From Skeletonema tropicum (Eukaryota > Bacillariophyta > Thalassiosirophyceae > Thalassiosirales > Thalassiosiraceae), in NCBI GenBank assembly GCA_037178625.1, contig CM074141.1:682001-746000 (forward strand): DNA of 64,000 nucleotides, read 5' to 3'. Positions 39,036 to 50,114 of the stretch are shown piece after piece. The translations under genes and the position numbers were made by a program. Positions within the stretch are counted from its first letter, which is position 1. Each line of letters starts with the position of its first letter. Below the pieces are notes generated by a model that was given only the letters and a program-made list of their open reading frames with translations, searched no databases and was not told the origin of the DNA.

Positions 39036-41165
39036 CTGTTCCTTTAACTACTTTTAGAAGCCTTTGAATGACACTCGCCTGGAGCAGAGCTATTTCTATT
39101 TCGCTCCAAGGAGGAAAGGCCTGTAGTATCGTATCTGCAATCTTCACTGACGTAAGTAAGGCGGATTAAAAGCCATGAGCTACTATGCTCTTCACCACTC
39201 CCCAGAGTATGTAATGTGGAAAAATCACATGACATGCGCTTGCTGAGACGACCAAGCGCTTGCTGAGACGACTTTGATCGAAAACTGTATCTAGACTGAG
39301 ATCTGTATCTAGACTGAGATTCGAATTGAGGTAGTCCGAATAGTACAAAACCTGTACTTGACCTATATGTATTATGTATACTCTACTCATATGTATCCTT
39401 GCTTTCCTTTCCTCCTTGTTGGCTCATTTTTCGTTTTGATCGTCGCGTTTGCTGCGATGATGATAATGACGTAGCTGCCTCACTATTGGCTTGTGCATGG
39501 GGTACAGCCGATGCAACAGTCGAAGAACTATTCGAAGAACTACTCACGGCGCTTGTGTTAGATGGATTCGGCTGCAGAGTAGTAGCGCTTGTGTTAGTTG
39601 AAAAATACTCTAACACGCTCCCGCTAGCCATTGCTCCGTCCATCATTTGTGGCTGTTGCATCCCAGCAGTATCATCAGGCTGAGTCGTCGTCTCTTGACT
39701 TGTCACCACTGAGAGATCTTCGTCATTATTCTGTATGTCATAGGATACTTGCTCATCGGCAACGGCATTGTAGCACCCATAGCAGTGACCACTATTGCAT
39801 ATGCCGTAACTGGTGCTTGGAATATCAGCGATACAGTCGTGGCAATAAGGTTTCTGGCATCTCAAACAAGTGCATCGACAGTGACCACAAAGTTCTACGT
39901 CGCACTCCGGATCAGAGCACTCTACGTCAGTTCTGCATTGAACACAGTACGCTCTGTCACACCTTCGACAAACATACTGCTCAGACTCAGAGCAATCGGA
40001 ACAGTACGCCCTCTCGCATTTGGCACAGAAATACATGTAACGAGGACCACAGCAGCGTTCGCAACGATGCTTTGAGCAGACAGAGCACGTACGATACTGA
40101 ACGCCGTAGTCCTGAGAGTCATTTTCATACATTTCAACTTGAGGTTCGTCCTCCATCGAATTGCACTTGACACAGCGATTCCATCCGTTACTATTCTGGC
40201 CCAGAGATTCATTGAACCGATCCAGAAACTGCTTGAAAGGGTCTGAATCGTCATACGAACTATCCTTACGCCAATGTTGGGGGAACTGCAAGTGCTTCAG
40301 TGAACTCCCCCTACTAGCAATTATTGAATCAAGAATAGGTACTACATGCTCTAGCGAGATGGGCGGCTTGGGATGCAAGCGCTGAACCTCATGATCGCCC
40401 ACTAACGTTAAATCAATTTTCTCAATTATTTCGGAACCACGAAGTGATTCCAATCCAACACCACTAATGTTGATACAGTTGGTCAATCGCAAGATTTTGA
40501 CCTTGTTGACAGCATCGATACACCGCAAAATGGCGTTGATGTCCTCATCCTTAAGTTTTACCGCCTGATCCTTCTCCATACTTCCAAAATCAAGTGTTGT
40601 CTCACATCCTTCTTCAGAAGCGATTATCTTCCGGCTGAATGCGTTGGACATGTCTTCGTCACTGCATTGGGCAGCGGCGAGGGATAGTGCATATAATGCT
40701 CGGGTAGGCAGTGGGAGGAAACTGGCGACATGAGTCAGTGGCTCGATTGGAAGATCATTGATCTCCGAAAAAGCGATTTCTTCTTCGGCTACTGCTTGCC
40801 TTTGTGTGCTGTCGTTTTCTTCTGTTTTCATGCTTGCAAGTGGGAAGTAGAAGAGGCGCAATTCTGCTATTATCATCTGAGATTGTTGAGAGAGCAATAA
40901 CTTCGTTGTGGTGATGTTGAGCCGAGCGTGATGTTACTTCGTGTTCGAATGCGCAGGTCCATAAATGTTGCCGCGGGAGGTTTCGCTCGTGGTTGCGGGC
41001 AATTATGGACGGGCAATTACCGGCACAGCTACTCAGCTAGTGTCCGGGATTCTTGTGTCCGGATTTCTGGGAGAGGAAATTATCCTACATGGGGAAGTAA
41101 CACGGCGGGCAACTTCTTTAGATGAATGTTGAATGCGCGACGATCGAGGATGTGGCCTTTGTTGA
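39026..41165. repeat. Segmental duplication, copy 1
   Basis: From the last codons of RRS1 (aataatgtaactgttcc) through the F-box/Cys-rich gene and its upstream region to about ggatgtggcctttgttgacc. It is duplicated in the same orientation at 44241-46382 with small indels. Confidence 0.85.
39383..40831 (-). CDS. F-box-like / LRR / Cys-rich protein (482 aa)
   Basis: ATG 40831 (MKTEENDSTQ) is chosen; an upstream in-frame ATG at 40897 would add 22 residues. The N-terminus has an F-box-like helix pair (INDLPIEPLTHVASFLPLP). An AMN1/LRR-like stretch follows (VKILRLTNCINISGVGLESL). A dense Cys/His region (~230-360) has about ten CxxC pairs (RCERCCG, FCAKCERAYC, CRRCDRAYCVQC), which suggests several zinc sites of B-box or RING-like type. 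The tail is Ser/Asn-rich and ends near a basic RRSKRKM patch. By family analogy it may be a ubiquitin-ligase adaptor; that is inference. A damaged copy is at 44618-46060. Confidence 0.75.
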   Translation of the reverse strand: MKTEENDSTQRQAVAEEEIAFSEINDLPIEPLTHVASFLPLPTRALYALSLAAAQCSDEDMSNAFSRKIIASEEGCETTLDFGSMEKDQAVKLKDEDINAILRCIDAVNKVKILRLTNCINISGVGLESLRGSEIIEKIDLTLVGDHEVQRLHPKPPISLEHVVPILDSIIASRGSSLKHLQFPQHWRKDSSYDDSDPFKQFLDRFNESLGQNSNGWNRCVKCNSMEDEPQVEMYENDSQDYGVQYRTCSVCSKHRCERCCGPRYMYFCAKCERAYCSDCSESEQYVCRRCDRAYCVQCRTDVECSDPECDVELCGHCRCTCLRCQKPYCHDCIADIPSTSYGICNSGHCYGCYNAVADEQVSYDIQNNDEDLSVVTSQETTTQPDDTAGMQQPQMMDGAMASGSVLEYFSTNTSATTLQPNPSNTSAVSSSSNSSSTVASAVPHAQANSEAATSLSSSQQTRRSKRKMSQQGGKESKDTYE

Positions 41166-41434
41166 CCACGTGTGCTTTCTCACACCATGGGAATACTAAT
41201 CCAGATTTATTGAGGGAAAAACTGCAACGATTTGGACATTGTCTTGAGAGGCTTTGATAAACTTATTGGGGTGGCGGGGCGCCGTACGTCCAGTGTTATT
41301 ACAAGGGGCGGCAGCGAAAACTTTGCTTATGCGGATACGACACTTGGATATCCAATTGATCGAAAGAGCAATGTGGATGAGCACCAATTACATGGGAGGC
41401 TGTTAAAGTTGGTAATCAGTTCAGCTTCCATCGA
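41166..41434. other. Junction between duplication and transposase remnant
   Basis: A 68-codon frame at 41232-41438 has no recognised domain. It may be part of the transposase remnant that starts at 41435 or an unrelated fragment. Confidence 0.3.
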
Positions 41435-43508
41435 ATGACATGTCGAAAGAATCTACCACACGGTCATGACAATGACAACGACATGGGCCTGGCCAATGGG
41501 ACACAGTGCTGCTGTGATTGTTATCAGCATCGCGAAAACTTTGTCAAATTGTGTCGGAAGGAAGAACAGCTTTACATCAGGGCCGGGCAGGGTGAAGATG
41601 TGTTCAAGAACCGCAAGCACAAGGATTTAGTTGACAAATCTCCTTCCTTGTGGGTATCCCTGATGAAAGACAAGAGCAGAGAGATCAGAGTGTTGAAGAG
41701 AAGAATCGCTCGTCACAAGGAATGGAAGGAACGACTCATGAAGGACCAGTATTCATTTCCAACGTCAATACAGAAGTGCTCTTCGCGGAAGAAGAGTTGC
41801 AACGGTGTTACGATGAGTTGCTGGAGAAGGAAATTATCACAGACGACGACGTATTTCATTTCCTCTTCCAAGAGTGCATCGTTGTGAACAAGAGAATCAA
41901 ACAGTATGGAAATGCAAAAGGACATACCTATAGCCCATTGCTGATACAATTTGCTGTCATGCTTCGTGATAAATGTTCTGCATCCTCGTATGATTTCTTC
42001 CAGAAGGCATTAAACCTCCCTACAATCAGAACTCTATGCCCCGTTACTCGAATGCGGATTCTACCTCACCTGATGGGTTGATGATGGAAACAATCATTCA
42101 AATGGCTACCATCTACGACGAGCTAAACATCCCGGAACTCCATTGGTCACGCTATCTCAATCTTGCATGGGATTCCCACACCATAAGAGATCACCTTGGG
42201 TATTGTCCACACACGAAGAGGCTGGTTGGCTATTCTGAGGACGCCCTTGATATCGACGTAATCCGAAGTGAGTTCAAGCGGAGAACTGCCGATGCTGCAG
42301 ACTCTACCACTGATTCTGATCCTGCTCTTGCCGACACACAAGATGATTCCAATCCTTCACCCGCAGTTGACGGCGACAATGGTCAAGAGGATATGGACAT
42401 GGAAGATGGCAATGATATTTCCCTTGGGAAGCATTACATGGTATTCATGTGCCAGGATTGGTCAAAATCTGGTGGCCCATCCCGATTCATGGTTGCTAGA
42501 TATTGCCTCGGCGGTTTGACTTCTCGATGGATCCGTTCCCATGTGCTGCAGATCACATCAGCATTAGCAGTGTTTGGTTTTGTAGTCAATGCGAATGGGT
42601 TTGATGGGGCGACGGGGAATAGAGATGGAGGGGGCATGAAGCAGCTTCTTACCAAAACACTAAGAAGGTAGCACCGTCACTTTCCGACGGCATGTGGATA
42701 TATTGGTGGTTGGAATATTACGAGGCAATGTCACCGGTATATCGAATAGTTCCCGCAGAAGAAGAGTTTGATCCTCCCGTGATTGAATTGGTTGATGATG
42801 GATACAGTAATGAGTACGAGACACATGTCACTCCTCCTAAAAAGTACTCATATTTTCATCTACCATGGAATATGAAGGTGGCATACGAGCATCCAATACT
42901 TGATGACATCCTCATCTATCCGACCGCAGATTGGCCGCATGGTGTGAAGAAGCAGGCAAATTCGGCCGAAGCTAGTTCAAATCACAAGTCTCAACATAAT
43001 CTACATTTGAATGGAAAGCCTGTTCAATTGAAGATGGGCCACGATGCATGGAAGGCATGCCCCGATTCTAAAGGAAGTCGGGGCGGAGTGATGATACATA
43101 TACCAAAAGCTTTCGTTAGAAGTATTCATCAAGAATCCCAAAAGCCGCATGCGAGTCAACCTTGCTTGCCGTGCGTTCGGCAATTCGATCATCAATTGCA
43201 TTGAACGATATGGGACACAGCAACATACTTACGCATCTTATATTCTTCTCGCAATGAAAACAAATCGCTTCGTTGACATCATGGCATCTAAACATGGCTG
43301 CGAAGATATCAATTCTAACACCCACCCACACATATTCGAATTGCTCGATTTTGTGAAATTTCACCACATGTGGAGAGCACAGTCTCTTGCCAAGAAAGAC
43401 CGCTGGATGTACTTGCCCGAATCTACTTACGAGGATCTTTGCTGGACAGCCATAGGTACTACATTGATTGCCATGACGCAACTCCCAAAAGGAGAGAGCA
43501 TGTCATAG
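41435..43508 (+). pseudogene. P-element/THAP9-like transposase remnant
   Basis: Coding sequence runs along the plus strand but shifts frame at least four times (near 41740, 42030, 42620 and 43140) with no room for introns, so it is a pseudogene. Read piecewise it shows the order typical of the P-superfamily RNase H-fold transposase: an N-terminal basic helix, YSPLLIQFAVMLRDKCSASS, a LPTIRTL segment, AWDSHTIRDHLGYCPHTKRL (the first acidic strand), GFVVNANGFDGATGN (second Asp), PTADWPHGVKKQAN (the D-x-P-H motif) and LRVNLACRAFGNSIINC-type C-terminal helices. A Cys-rich beginning (CCCDCYQHRENF) could be the rest of a THAP or other zinc domain. The terminal repeats of the element were not found. 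Confidence 0.6.
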
Positions 43509-44240
43509 GGTAGAGGTGGGTCGGATCATCGGAGGAATCGTTTTGATTGTACTTACGTATGGCGAAGAACAAGAATGCTTGTGCAATGTATGGCACTGAT
43601 AAGATGTATATGTAACAGAAATTTTAAAGTACGTCTGGTGGGCCCTCAAGAACAAAACTCAATTGCAGAAAGTTTCAGACCGGTACACGTCCTGTCCGTG
43701 GTACAGGTTCACATTCTTACATTCTTATGTCGGTTTCATTCTCTTTACCGCCAAATTTGCAGTATCGTATAACGCAAATCTCACAAAAAATCGGACAGAC
43801 AACTTTTGAGTCCATTTTGACGTGCAAAACGCAGGCTTCTCCAGAGGGATTTAGAGATACCACCGGAAAGAGCAGAAGCTAAGTAAGCTTTCATATGGAA
43901 AGAAGTTAAAATGTGCTGACTTATTAGTATATAATGTCGACAATCCACACAACATTTCTGCAGGATTTGAGATTCAATGGGAGTGGGAAGGCGAACAATA
44001 GTGGAGATAGTTGCAAACACTCTCGACGATCAAGATTATTCATTCGAGAAGATTGCTTCCATCGATAAGGAAAGTATTGTGTTTAATGGTCGACATGGAT
44101 GAAGTTGCACATCAGTACATGCGTGAGGATTTGGCTCTAAAATGTGATGCTCTCTGGGATAGGGGAGACAACTTTTCGTTTTACTTCGGAAACATTTCCA
44201 ACCAAGAAGTTGAAACTATGAGCATTATCAATCTTTGAAC
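43509..44240. other. Intergenic, possible gene fragment
   Basis: A 75-codon frame at 44011-44238 (contains MREDLALKCDALWDRGDNF) ends just before the second duplication. No family is recognised and no other feature is seen. Confidence 0.35.
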
Positions 44241-46382
44241 AATAATGTAACTGTTCCTCTAACTACTTTTAGAAGCCTTTGAATGACACTCGCCTGGAGC
44301 AGAGCTATTTCTATTTCGCTCCAAGTAGGAAAGGCCTGTAATATCGTATCTGCAATCTTCACTGACCTAAGAAAGGCAAATGAAGAGCCATAAACTACTA
44401 TATAGGCTCTTCACCACTCCCCAGAGTTTGTAGTATATATGAAAAAATCACATGTCCATCTGAAAACGTCTGAAATACGATTCAAGCACTTGCTGAGACG
44501 ACTTGGATCGAAAACTGTATCTAGAGACTGAGATCTGTATCTAGACTGAGATTAGAATTGAGGTAGTCCGAATAGTACAAAACCTGTACTTGACATATAC
44601 GTATTATGTTGTATACTCTACTCATCTGTATCCTTGCTTTCCTTTCCTCCTTGTTGGCTCATTTTTCGTTTTGATCGTCGCGTTTGCTGCGATGATGATG
44701 ATGACGTAGCTGCCTCACTATTGGCTTGTGCATGGGGTACAGCCGATGCAACAGTCGAAGAACTATTCGAAGAACTACTCACGGCGCTTGTGTTAGATGG
44801 ATTCGGCTGCAGAGTAGTAGCGCTTGTGTTAGTTGAAAAATACTCTAACACGCTCCCGCTAGCCATTGCTCCGTCCATCATTTGTGGCTGTTGCATCCCA
44901 GCAGTATCATCAGGCTGAGTCGTCGTCTCTTGACTTGCCACCGCCGAGAGATCTTCGTCATTATTCTGTATGTCATAGGATACTTGCTCATCGGCAACGG
45001 CATTGTAGCACTCATAGCAGTGACCACTATTGCATATGCCGTAACTGGTGCTTGGAATATCAGCGATACAGTCGTGGCAATAAGGTTTCTGGCATCTCAA
45101 AAAAGTGCATCGACAGTGACCACAAAGTTCTACGTCGCACTCCGGATCAGAGCACTCTACGTCAGTTCTGCATTGAACACAGTACGCTCTGTCACACCTT
45201 CGCAAACATACTGCTCAGACTCAGAGCAATCGGAACAGTACGCCCTCTCGCATTTGGCACAGAAATACATGTAACGAGGACCACAGCAGCGTTCGCAACG
45301 ATGCTTTGAGCAGACAGAGCATGTACGATACTGAACACCGTAGTCCTGAGAGTCATTATCATACATTTCAACTTGAGGTTCGTCCTCCATCGAATTGCAC
45401 TTGACACAGCGATTCCATCCATTGCTATTCTGGCCCAGAGATTCATTGAACCGATCCAGAAACTGCTTGAAAGGGTCTGAATCGTCATACGAACTATCCT
45501 TACGCCAATGTTGGGGGAACTGCAAGTGCTTCAGTGAACTCCCCCTACTAGCAATTATTGAATCAAGAATAGGTACTACATGCTCTAGCGAGATGGGCGG
45601 CTTGGGATGCAAGCGCTGAACCTCATGATCGCCCACTAACGTTAAATCAATTTTCTCAATTATTTCGGAACCACGAAGTGATTCCAATCCAACACCACTA
45701 ATGTTGATACAGTTGGTCAATCGCAAGATTTTGACCTTGTTGACAGCATCGATACACCGCAAAATGGCGTTGATGTCCTCATCCTTAAGTTTTACCGCCT
45801 GATCCTTCTCCATACTTCCAAAATCAAGTGTTGTCTCACATCCTTCTTCAGAAGCGATTATCTTCCGGCTGAATGCGTTGGACATGTCTTCGTCACTGCA
45901 GTGGGCAGCGGCAAGGGATAGTGCATATAATGCTCGGGTAGGCAGTGGGAGGAAACTGGCGACATGTGTCAGGGATTGGAAGATCATTGATCTTTGAAAA
46001 AGCGATTTCTTCTTCGGCTACTGCTTGCCTTTGTGTGCTGCCGTCTTCAGTTTTCATGCTTGCAAATGGTCTGCAAATGGTAAGTACCGTAGAGAGGAGC
46101 AATACTGCCTAATTCTGCTATATATTATTTTATCATGAGAGAGCAATACCTTCTTGTGAATAGTGGTCGAATGCGCAGGTCCATAAATGTTGCCGCGGGA
46201 GGTTTCGCTCGTGGTTGCGGGCAATTATGGACGGGCAATTACCGGCAGAGTTATCAGCTAGTGTCCGGGATTCTTGTGCCCGGATTTGTGGGCGGGAAAG
46301 TATGTGAATGGGGAAGTAGTACGGCGGGCAACTTCTTTAAATGAATGTGAATGCGCGATAATCGAGGATGTGGCCTTTGTTA
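44241..46382. repeat. Segmental duplication, copy 2
   Basis: Direct-orientation copy of 39026-41165 with scattered substitutions and indels. It starts within what were RRS1's last codons, showing that the direction of copying was from the RRS1-linked locus. Its distal end is split: gcctttgtt at 46381 is followed by a tandem-repeat insert, and the matching gcctttattgaccacg resumes at about 46925. Confidence 0.85.
44618..46060 (-). pseudogene. F-box-like / LRR / Cys-rich gene, decayed duplicate
   Basis: It matches the gene at 39383-40831 along its length but carries a one-base deletion in the Cys-rich region (ttcgcaaac against ttcgacaaac, about 45205) that shifts the frame after EQYVC. An indel near 45968 breaks the link between the N-terminus and the F-box. 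The remainder on each side is still readable, so decay is recent. The Ser-rich tail is nearly unchanged. Confidence 0.8.
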
Positions 46383-46922
46383 CGGATATCTACACGCGTG
46401 CTACTAGAGGGCACGACATGGAGAGGACAAATTACCTGCCCGACAGCCTATTGTTGATAGCTGTTATCGTCTTCTACTATTCCAATAGAAAACGCTCGTT
46501 GCTGACCAATAATAATAATTGGTTGCACCACCGCCGAGTTGATGATGTCTATCGTGGTCGCTACGAGGCTACGGCTGATGTCACCACCGTCTCCCCCCCG
46601 TAATGCTAGTGGGATTGCAAGGGTCTTCCTCTCAACGCTAAGGCGTTAAGGCGACATAACCTTCGGATATCTACACGCGTGCTACTAGAGGGCACGACAT
46701 GGAGAGGACAACAGAAGGAGAAGAAGACAATTGAGCTAGCTTACAGGCTACACTACGGACCATGACAGACCAGATCCTGGCAGACATAACCTACGGATAT
46801 CTACACGCGTGCTACTAGAGGGCACGACATGGAGAGGACAAAGAAGGAGAAGAAGACAAGTGAGCTAGCTTACAGGCTACACTACGGACCATGACAGACC
46901 AGATCCTGGCATTTGTAAGGCC
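46383..46922. repeat. Tandem repeat insert, three copies of a ~48-bp core
   Basis: The core cggatatctacacgcgtgct...ggagaggacaa occurs at about 46384, 46664 and 46796. The last two are part of a ~132-bp tandem unit that also contains gagctagcttacaggctac and ccatgacagaccagatcc. The block interrupts the homology between the two segmental-duplication copies, so it arrived after or at the duplication. Confidence 0.75.
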
Positions 46923-47271
46923 TTTGTAGGCCTTTATTGACCACGGTGTGCTTTCTCAAACTGATATTTATTCGGGTCTCCACACTGTCTCATGTGACAA
47001 AAACAAGGAATGCACGCACACAAGGAAAGCAAGTACTCAAGACTCAAGTATCTATTCCTACTTAGAGATGTAGGAGTACCTACTACTTAGCCAACAAAGG
47101 GGAAATGGGAAGCTGCAGGGAATAAGTAGTAGAGAAAGCCCGCGCGAATGGAACACAGAAAGCAAAAGCAGTTTTGTAATAGAGAACCCTAAGCCCCACA
47201 TCATAGAAAATAGAAAACGAAGGACTCTCTTATTTCAAAACTTAACTCGCCGCTGCTACTGCTGTTTCATC
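46923..47271. other. Upstream region of LRR gene
   Basis: The first ~30 bases are the displaced end of segmental-duplication copy 2. The rest is the probable promoter of the LRR gene at 47272; no specific site could be named. Confidence 0.4.
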
Positions 47272-48171
47272 ATGGCGGCCGACGGCGACAATATTGTACG
47301 GTTCACTTACACCGGCGAGGAGGGTGAAGTTATTCCTCTTCATGCAACTCATATCTTCATCTCCGTCAGAGTTATTCTGAGTGCAGCATTCTTACAACAT
47401 GAAAATATCGTCGAAGTCATCTGTCATGAGGATGTCGAAAAGATTGAAGAATATGCATTTTATCGCTGCCCTCGCTTGAGACGAGTAATCATGCCAGGCG
47501 TCAAAATTGTCAAGACGTGGGCATTCTGTGAGTGTAGAGCTCTGACGGATGTGGAATGTGGCAAGCTGGTAACTGTTGGAGAAAATGCATTCGGTTACTG
47601 CGCTTCTTTGAGGAGCATCAACCTGCCATCCGCGAGGATCATTGTGGAGGATGCATTCGGTGATTGCACCGCCCTAACGGACTTGAAATTTGGTAGCAAG
47701 TTGGAAAGAATTGACGTGATGGCATGCTGTCGCTGCAACTCTCTTGAACGGATCACCATCCCACTCAAAGACGACATGATTCCTCATGACAATACATTCA
47801 TAGGGTGTGAAAATTTGAAGCAGGTTGATCTCGTTGAGGGGGAGCTTCATGAGACCATCGCCGCTTTGCATTTGGAGAAATGGAGAAATGATATGAAAAC
47901 AGTAATTGATCGAATCAATCAGATTCTCCCCACTGCAAATCCTGGCTACCATGATGATTATGCTGAGGATGATGATGATGTGGGAAGAAAGGCCGTGGTG
48001 ATACGATTGTGGATTAGATCAGTTATTTCCAAAATTACTCTCTACAAATTACGTCATCGCCGCCTATTGGACGAGGATGTTGTGCCTACTCTCCATTGTG
48101 TTTTGCCCCAAGATATTGTTATGAATAATGTCCTCCCTTTCCTTGTGTTGCCACCATACACGTTTGAATGA
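47272..48171 (+). CDS. BspA-type leucine-rich-repeat protein, copy 1 (299 aa)
   Basis: ATG at 47272 (MAADGDNIVRFTYTGEEGEV). About six ~23-residue repeats of the LRR_5/BspA kind follow, each with the pattern I-x-x-x-A-F-x-x-C-x-x-L-x-x-V-x-x-P (for example IEEYAFYRCPRLRRVIMPGV). The C-terminal quarter is a helical, charged region (EKWRNDMKTVIDRINQIL ... LRHRRLLDEDVVPTLHCVL). No signal peptide or membrane segment is seen, so unlike bacterial BspA it is probably intracellular. This repeat type is expanded in diatoms. It probably binds proteins; the partner is unknown. It is a tandem duplicate of the next gene, with high similarity in N-terminal and C-terminal parts. Confidence 0.82.
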   Translation: MAADGDNIVRFTYTGEEGEVIPLHATHIFISVRVILSAAFLQHENIVEVICHEDVEKIEEYAFYRCPRLRRVIMPGVKIVKTWAFCECRALTDVECGKLVTVGENAFGYCASLRSINLPSARIIVEDAFGDCTALTDLKFGSKLERIDVMACCRCNSLERITIPLKDDMIPHDNTFIGCENLKQVDLVEGELHETIAALHLEKWRNDMKTVIDRINQILPTANPGYHDDYAEDDDDVGRKAVVIRLWIRSVISKITLYKLRHRRLLDEDVVPTLHCVLPQDIVMNNVLPFLVLPPYTFE

Positions 48172-48524
48172 TAGGAGAGGGAGAAAATAATAGTGACGGC
48201 GATGAAGAGTAGGAAGATCAGACGGGGCTGCATGCACACCAGTCTCTTGCACGATAAGTACGTAAGTTCAAGTAAGATGCAACGAACGAGAACTGTACAT
48301 CAAAATTTGAAGGGACAAGTCAAGGGATTGGATGGGAATTGAGATTGGGATTGGCTCAGCCACGTCTGTTGACGGACGCGCAGCGGCATTCTGTAGTAAG
48401 CTGTCAAGTGTCAAGAAAAATAGATGTCCTTATCCATAGGAAGGACTCTAACTGGTACAAGGACAAGGGTTCCACGGACTCTCAGTATTGTGAAGCTTGT
48501 TATCGTGCTGCTGTTTCATTCACC

Positions 48525-49433
48525 ATGGCGGCGGAAGGCGATGGTATTGTATGGTACACTTACACGGGCGAGGAGGGTGAAGTTATTCCTCTCGGTGCAA
48601 CTCATATCTTCATCTCCGTCGAAGTCGTTCGTGCGCGGGCATTCTATAAGCATCGTAACATCGTCGAAGTTATCTGTCATGATAAAGTTGTACAGATTGA
48701 AAAATGTGCATTCTATCGCTGCCCACGCTTGAAGCGAGTAGTCATGCCCGGCGTCAAAATTGTTGAGTATGAGGCATTCGCTGAGTGTGAAGCCCTGAGT
48801 GATGTGGAATGTGTCAAGCTGGAAATAATTGGAATGGTGGCTTTCAAATACTGCAAATCTTTGAAGAGCATCAACCTGCCGTCCGCCATGATCGTTAAGG
48901 ATAAGGCATTCTGTTGCTGTGAAGCTCTGACGGACGTGAAATTTAGTAGCTGGTTACAAAGAATTATGGAGGGGGCATTCGCTAAGTGCATCTCTCTTGA
49001 ACGAATCACCATCCCATTTAAAGTTGTGATTCCTCACGATGATGTATTCACAATGTGTTTTTCTTTGGTGCACGTAGATCTTGTTGAAGGAGAATTCATC
49101 CGTGAAACTGTCGCCGCTTTACAATTGGAGGAATGGAGAAATGATATGAAAACAGTAATTGATCGAATCGATGAGATTCTTCCTGATGCAGATGTTGGCA
49201 ACTACGATTATGAGGATATTGAGGATTTTGATGAGGGAAGAAAGACTCAGGTGATACGATCGTGGATTAGATCAGTTCGTGGCGAAATTACTCTCTACAA
49301 ATTACGTCATCGCCGCCTATTGGACGAGGATGTTGTGCCTACCCTCCAGCGTGTTTTGCCAGAAGATGTTGTTATGAATAATGTCCTCCCTTTTCTTGAG
49401 TTGCCAAAATTCACGTTTTATACTTGGCACTAG
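48525..49433 (+). CDS. BspA-type leucine-rich-repeat protein, copy 2 (302 aa)
   Basis: I choose ATG 48525 (MAAEGDGIVWYTYTGEEGEV) because it aligns with the start of copy 1, although the frame is open from 48339. The repeat region (IEKCAFYRCPRLKRVVMPGV and following) and the C-terminal helical part (LRHRRLLDEDVVPTLQRVL) match copy 1. The middle repeats and the acidic loop (DYEDIEDFDEGRK) have diverged most. It probably arose by tandem duplication. Function as for copy 1, unknown in detail. Confidence 0.82.
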   Translation: MAAEGDGIVWYTYTGEEGEVIPLGATHIFISVEVVRARAFYKHRNIVEVICHDKVVQIEKCAFYRCPRLKRVVMPGVKIVEYEAFAECEALSDVECVKLEIIGMVAFKYCKSLKSINLPSAMIVKDKAFCCCEALTDVKFSSWLQRIMEGAFAKCISLERITIPFKVVIPHDDVFTMCFSLVHVDLVEGEFIRETVAALQLEEWRNDMKTVIDRIDEILPDADVGNYDYEDIEDFDEGRKTQVIRSWIRSVRGEITLYKLRHRRLLDEDVVPTLQRVLPEDVVMNNVLPFLELPKFTFYTWH

Positions 49434-49519
49434 TGAAAGCTCCAGCTGAAGCTGAAGAAAACCTGACATGTACTCACCTTGATTGTGTCGTTCCCATGTA
49501 TGTAAGTAGATAGTCACCT

Positions 49520-49935
49520 ATTAAAAAGTCATCTATGAGGTCTTAGCGTCGCTTCTTCTCGAGCAATTCACATGGATTCCGCTGATACGCTTCATGCTTT
49601 CTTGCTGAAGAGAATGAGTCATTGGTAGTACCAAGCTCAACTCAAAATGACGGCTACACACGACAGAACGATGATTGGGTGCTGGCGGCTCTCGATCAAT
49701 TTATTGGTCCTCACCAGGTCATCTACGAGGTCGTTTCTAATTGATCAATCCGTATGGGCTGTGGTAATATGCTTCTATGCAATCGTACCAGAATAGAATG
49801 GTTCAACAGCATCAAGCTCAACTATTATTGAAGGCGTTACACATCATGATAGACTTGTGCCTTGGCTCGTATCAGAAATTGGCCCTCATCAGGTCATCTA
49901 CAAGATCTTATTTGGAGTTGTAAGAGAGAGCTCTA
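49520..49935. repeat. Degenerate repeat related to the 184-bp satellite
   Basis: The words gtcatctatgaggtc, gtcatctacgaggtc and gtcatctacaagatct recur about 175-190 bp apart, each followed or preceded by similar text (ggtcctcaccag, aagctcaact). The segments agcgtcgcttcttc and gattgggtgctggcgg resemble gtagcgtcgcttcttc and gtggtgatgctggctag of the satellite at 29.4-32.0 kb. About two and a half decayed units are visible. Confidence 0.5.
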
Positions 49936-50114
49936 TCTAGGGCTATCTAAAAGACAAAGGACACACAAATTACTGTCGATATTCGAAGTCACACATGTAC
50001 TGGTTAGAATTACGACAGCAGCTTATATTTAGTAATGTTGCCGACATAGTCATAACTCTATTCCCATCCCCATAGAAGTCATTTTACAGAACAAAATCAT
50101 CGTTCTCTCTTACT
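49936..50114. other. Intergenic
   Basis: 3' flank of the minus-strand gene that ends at 50115; no feature recognised. Confidence 0.4.
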
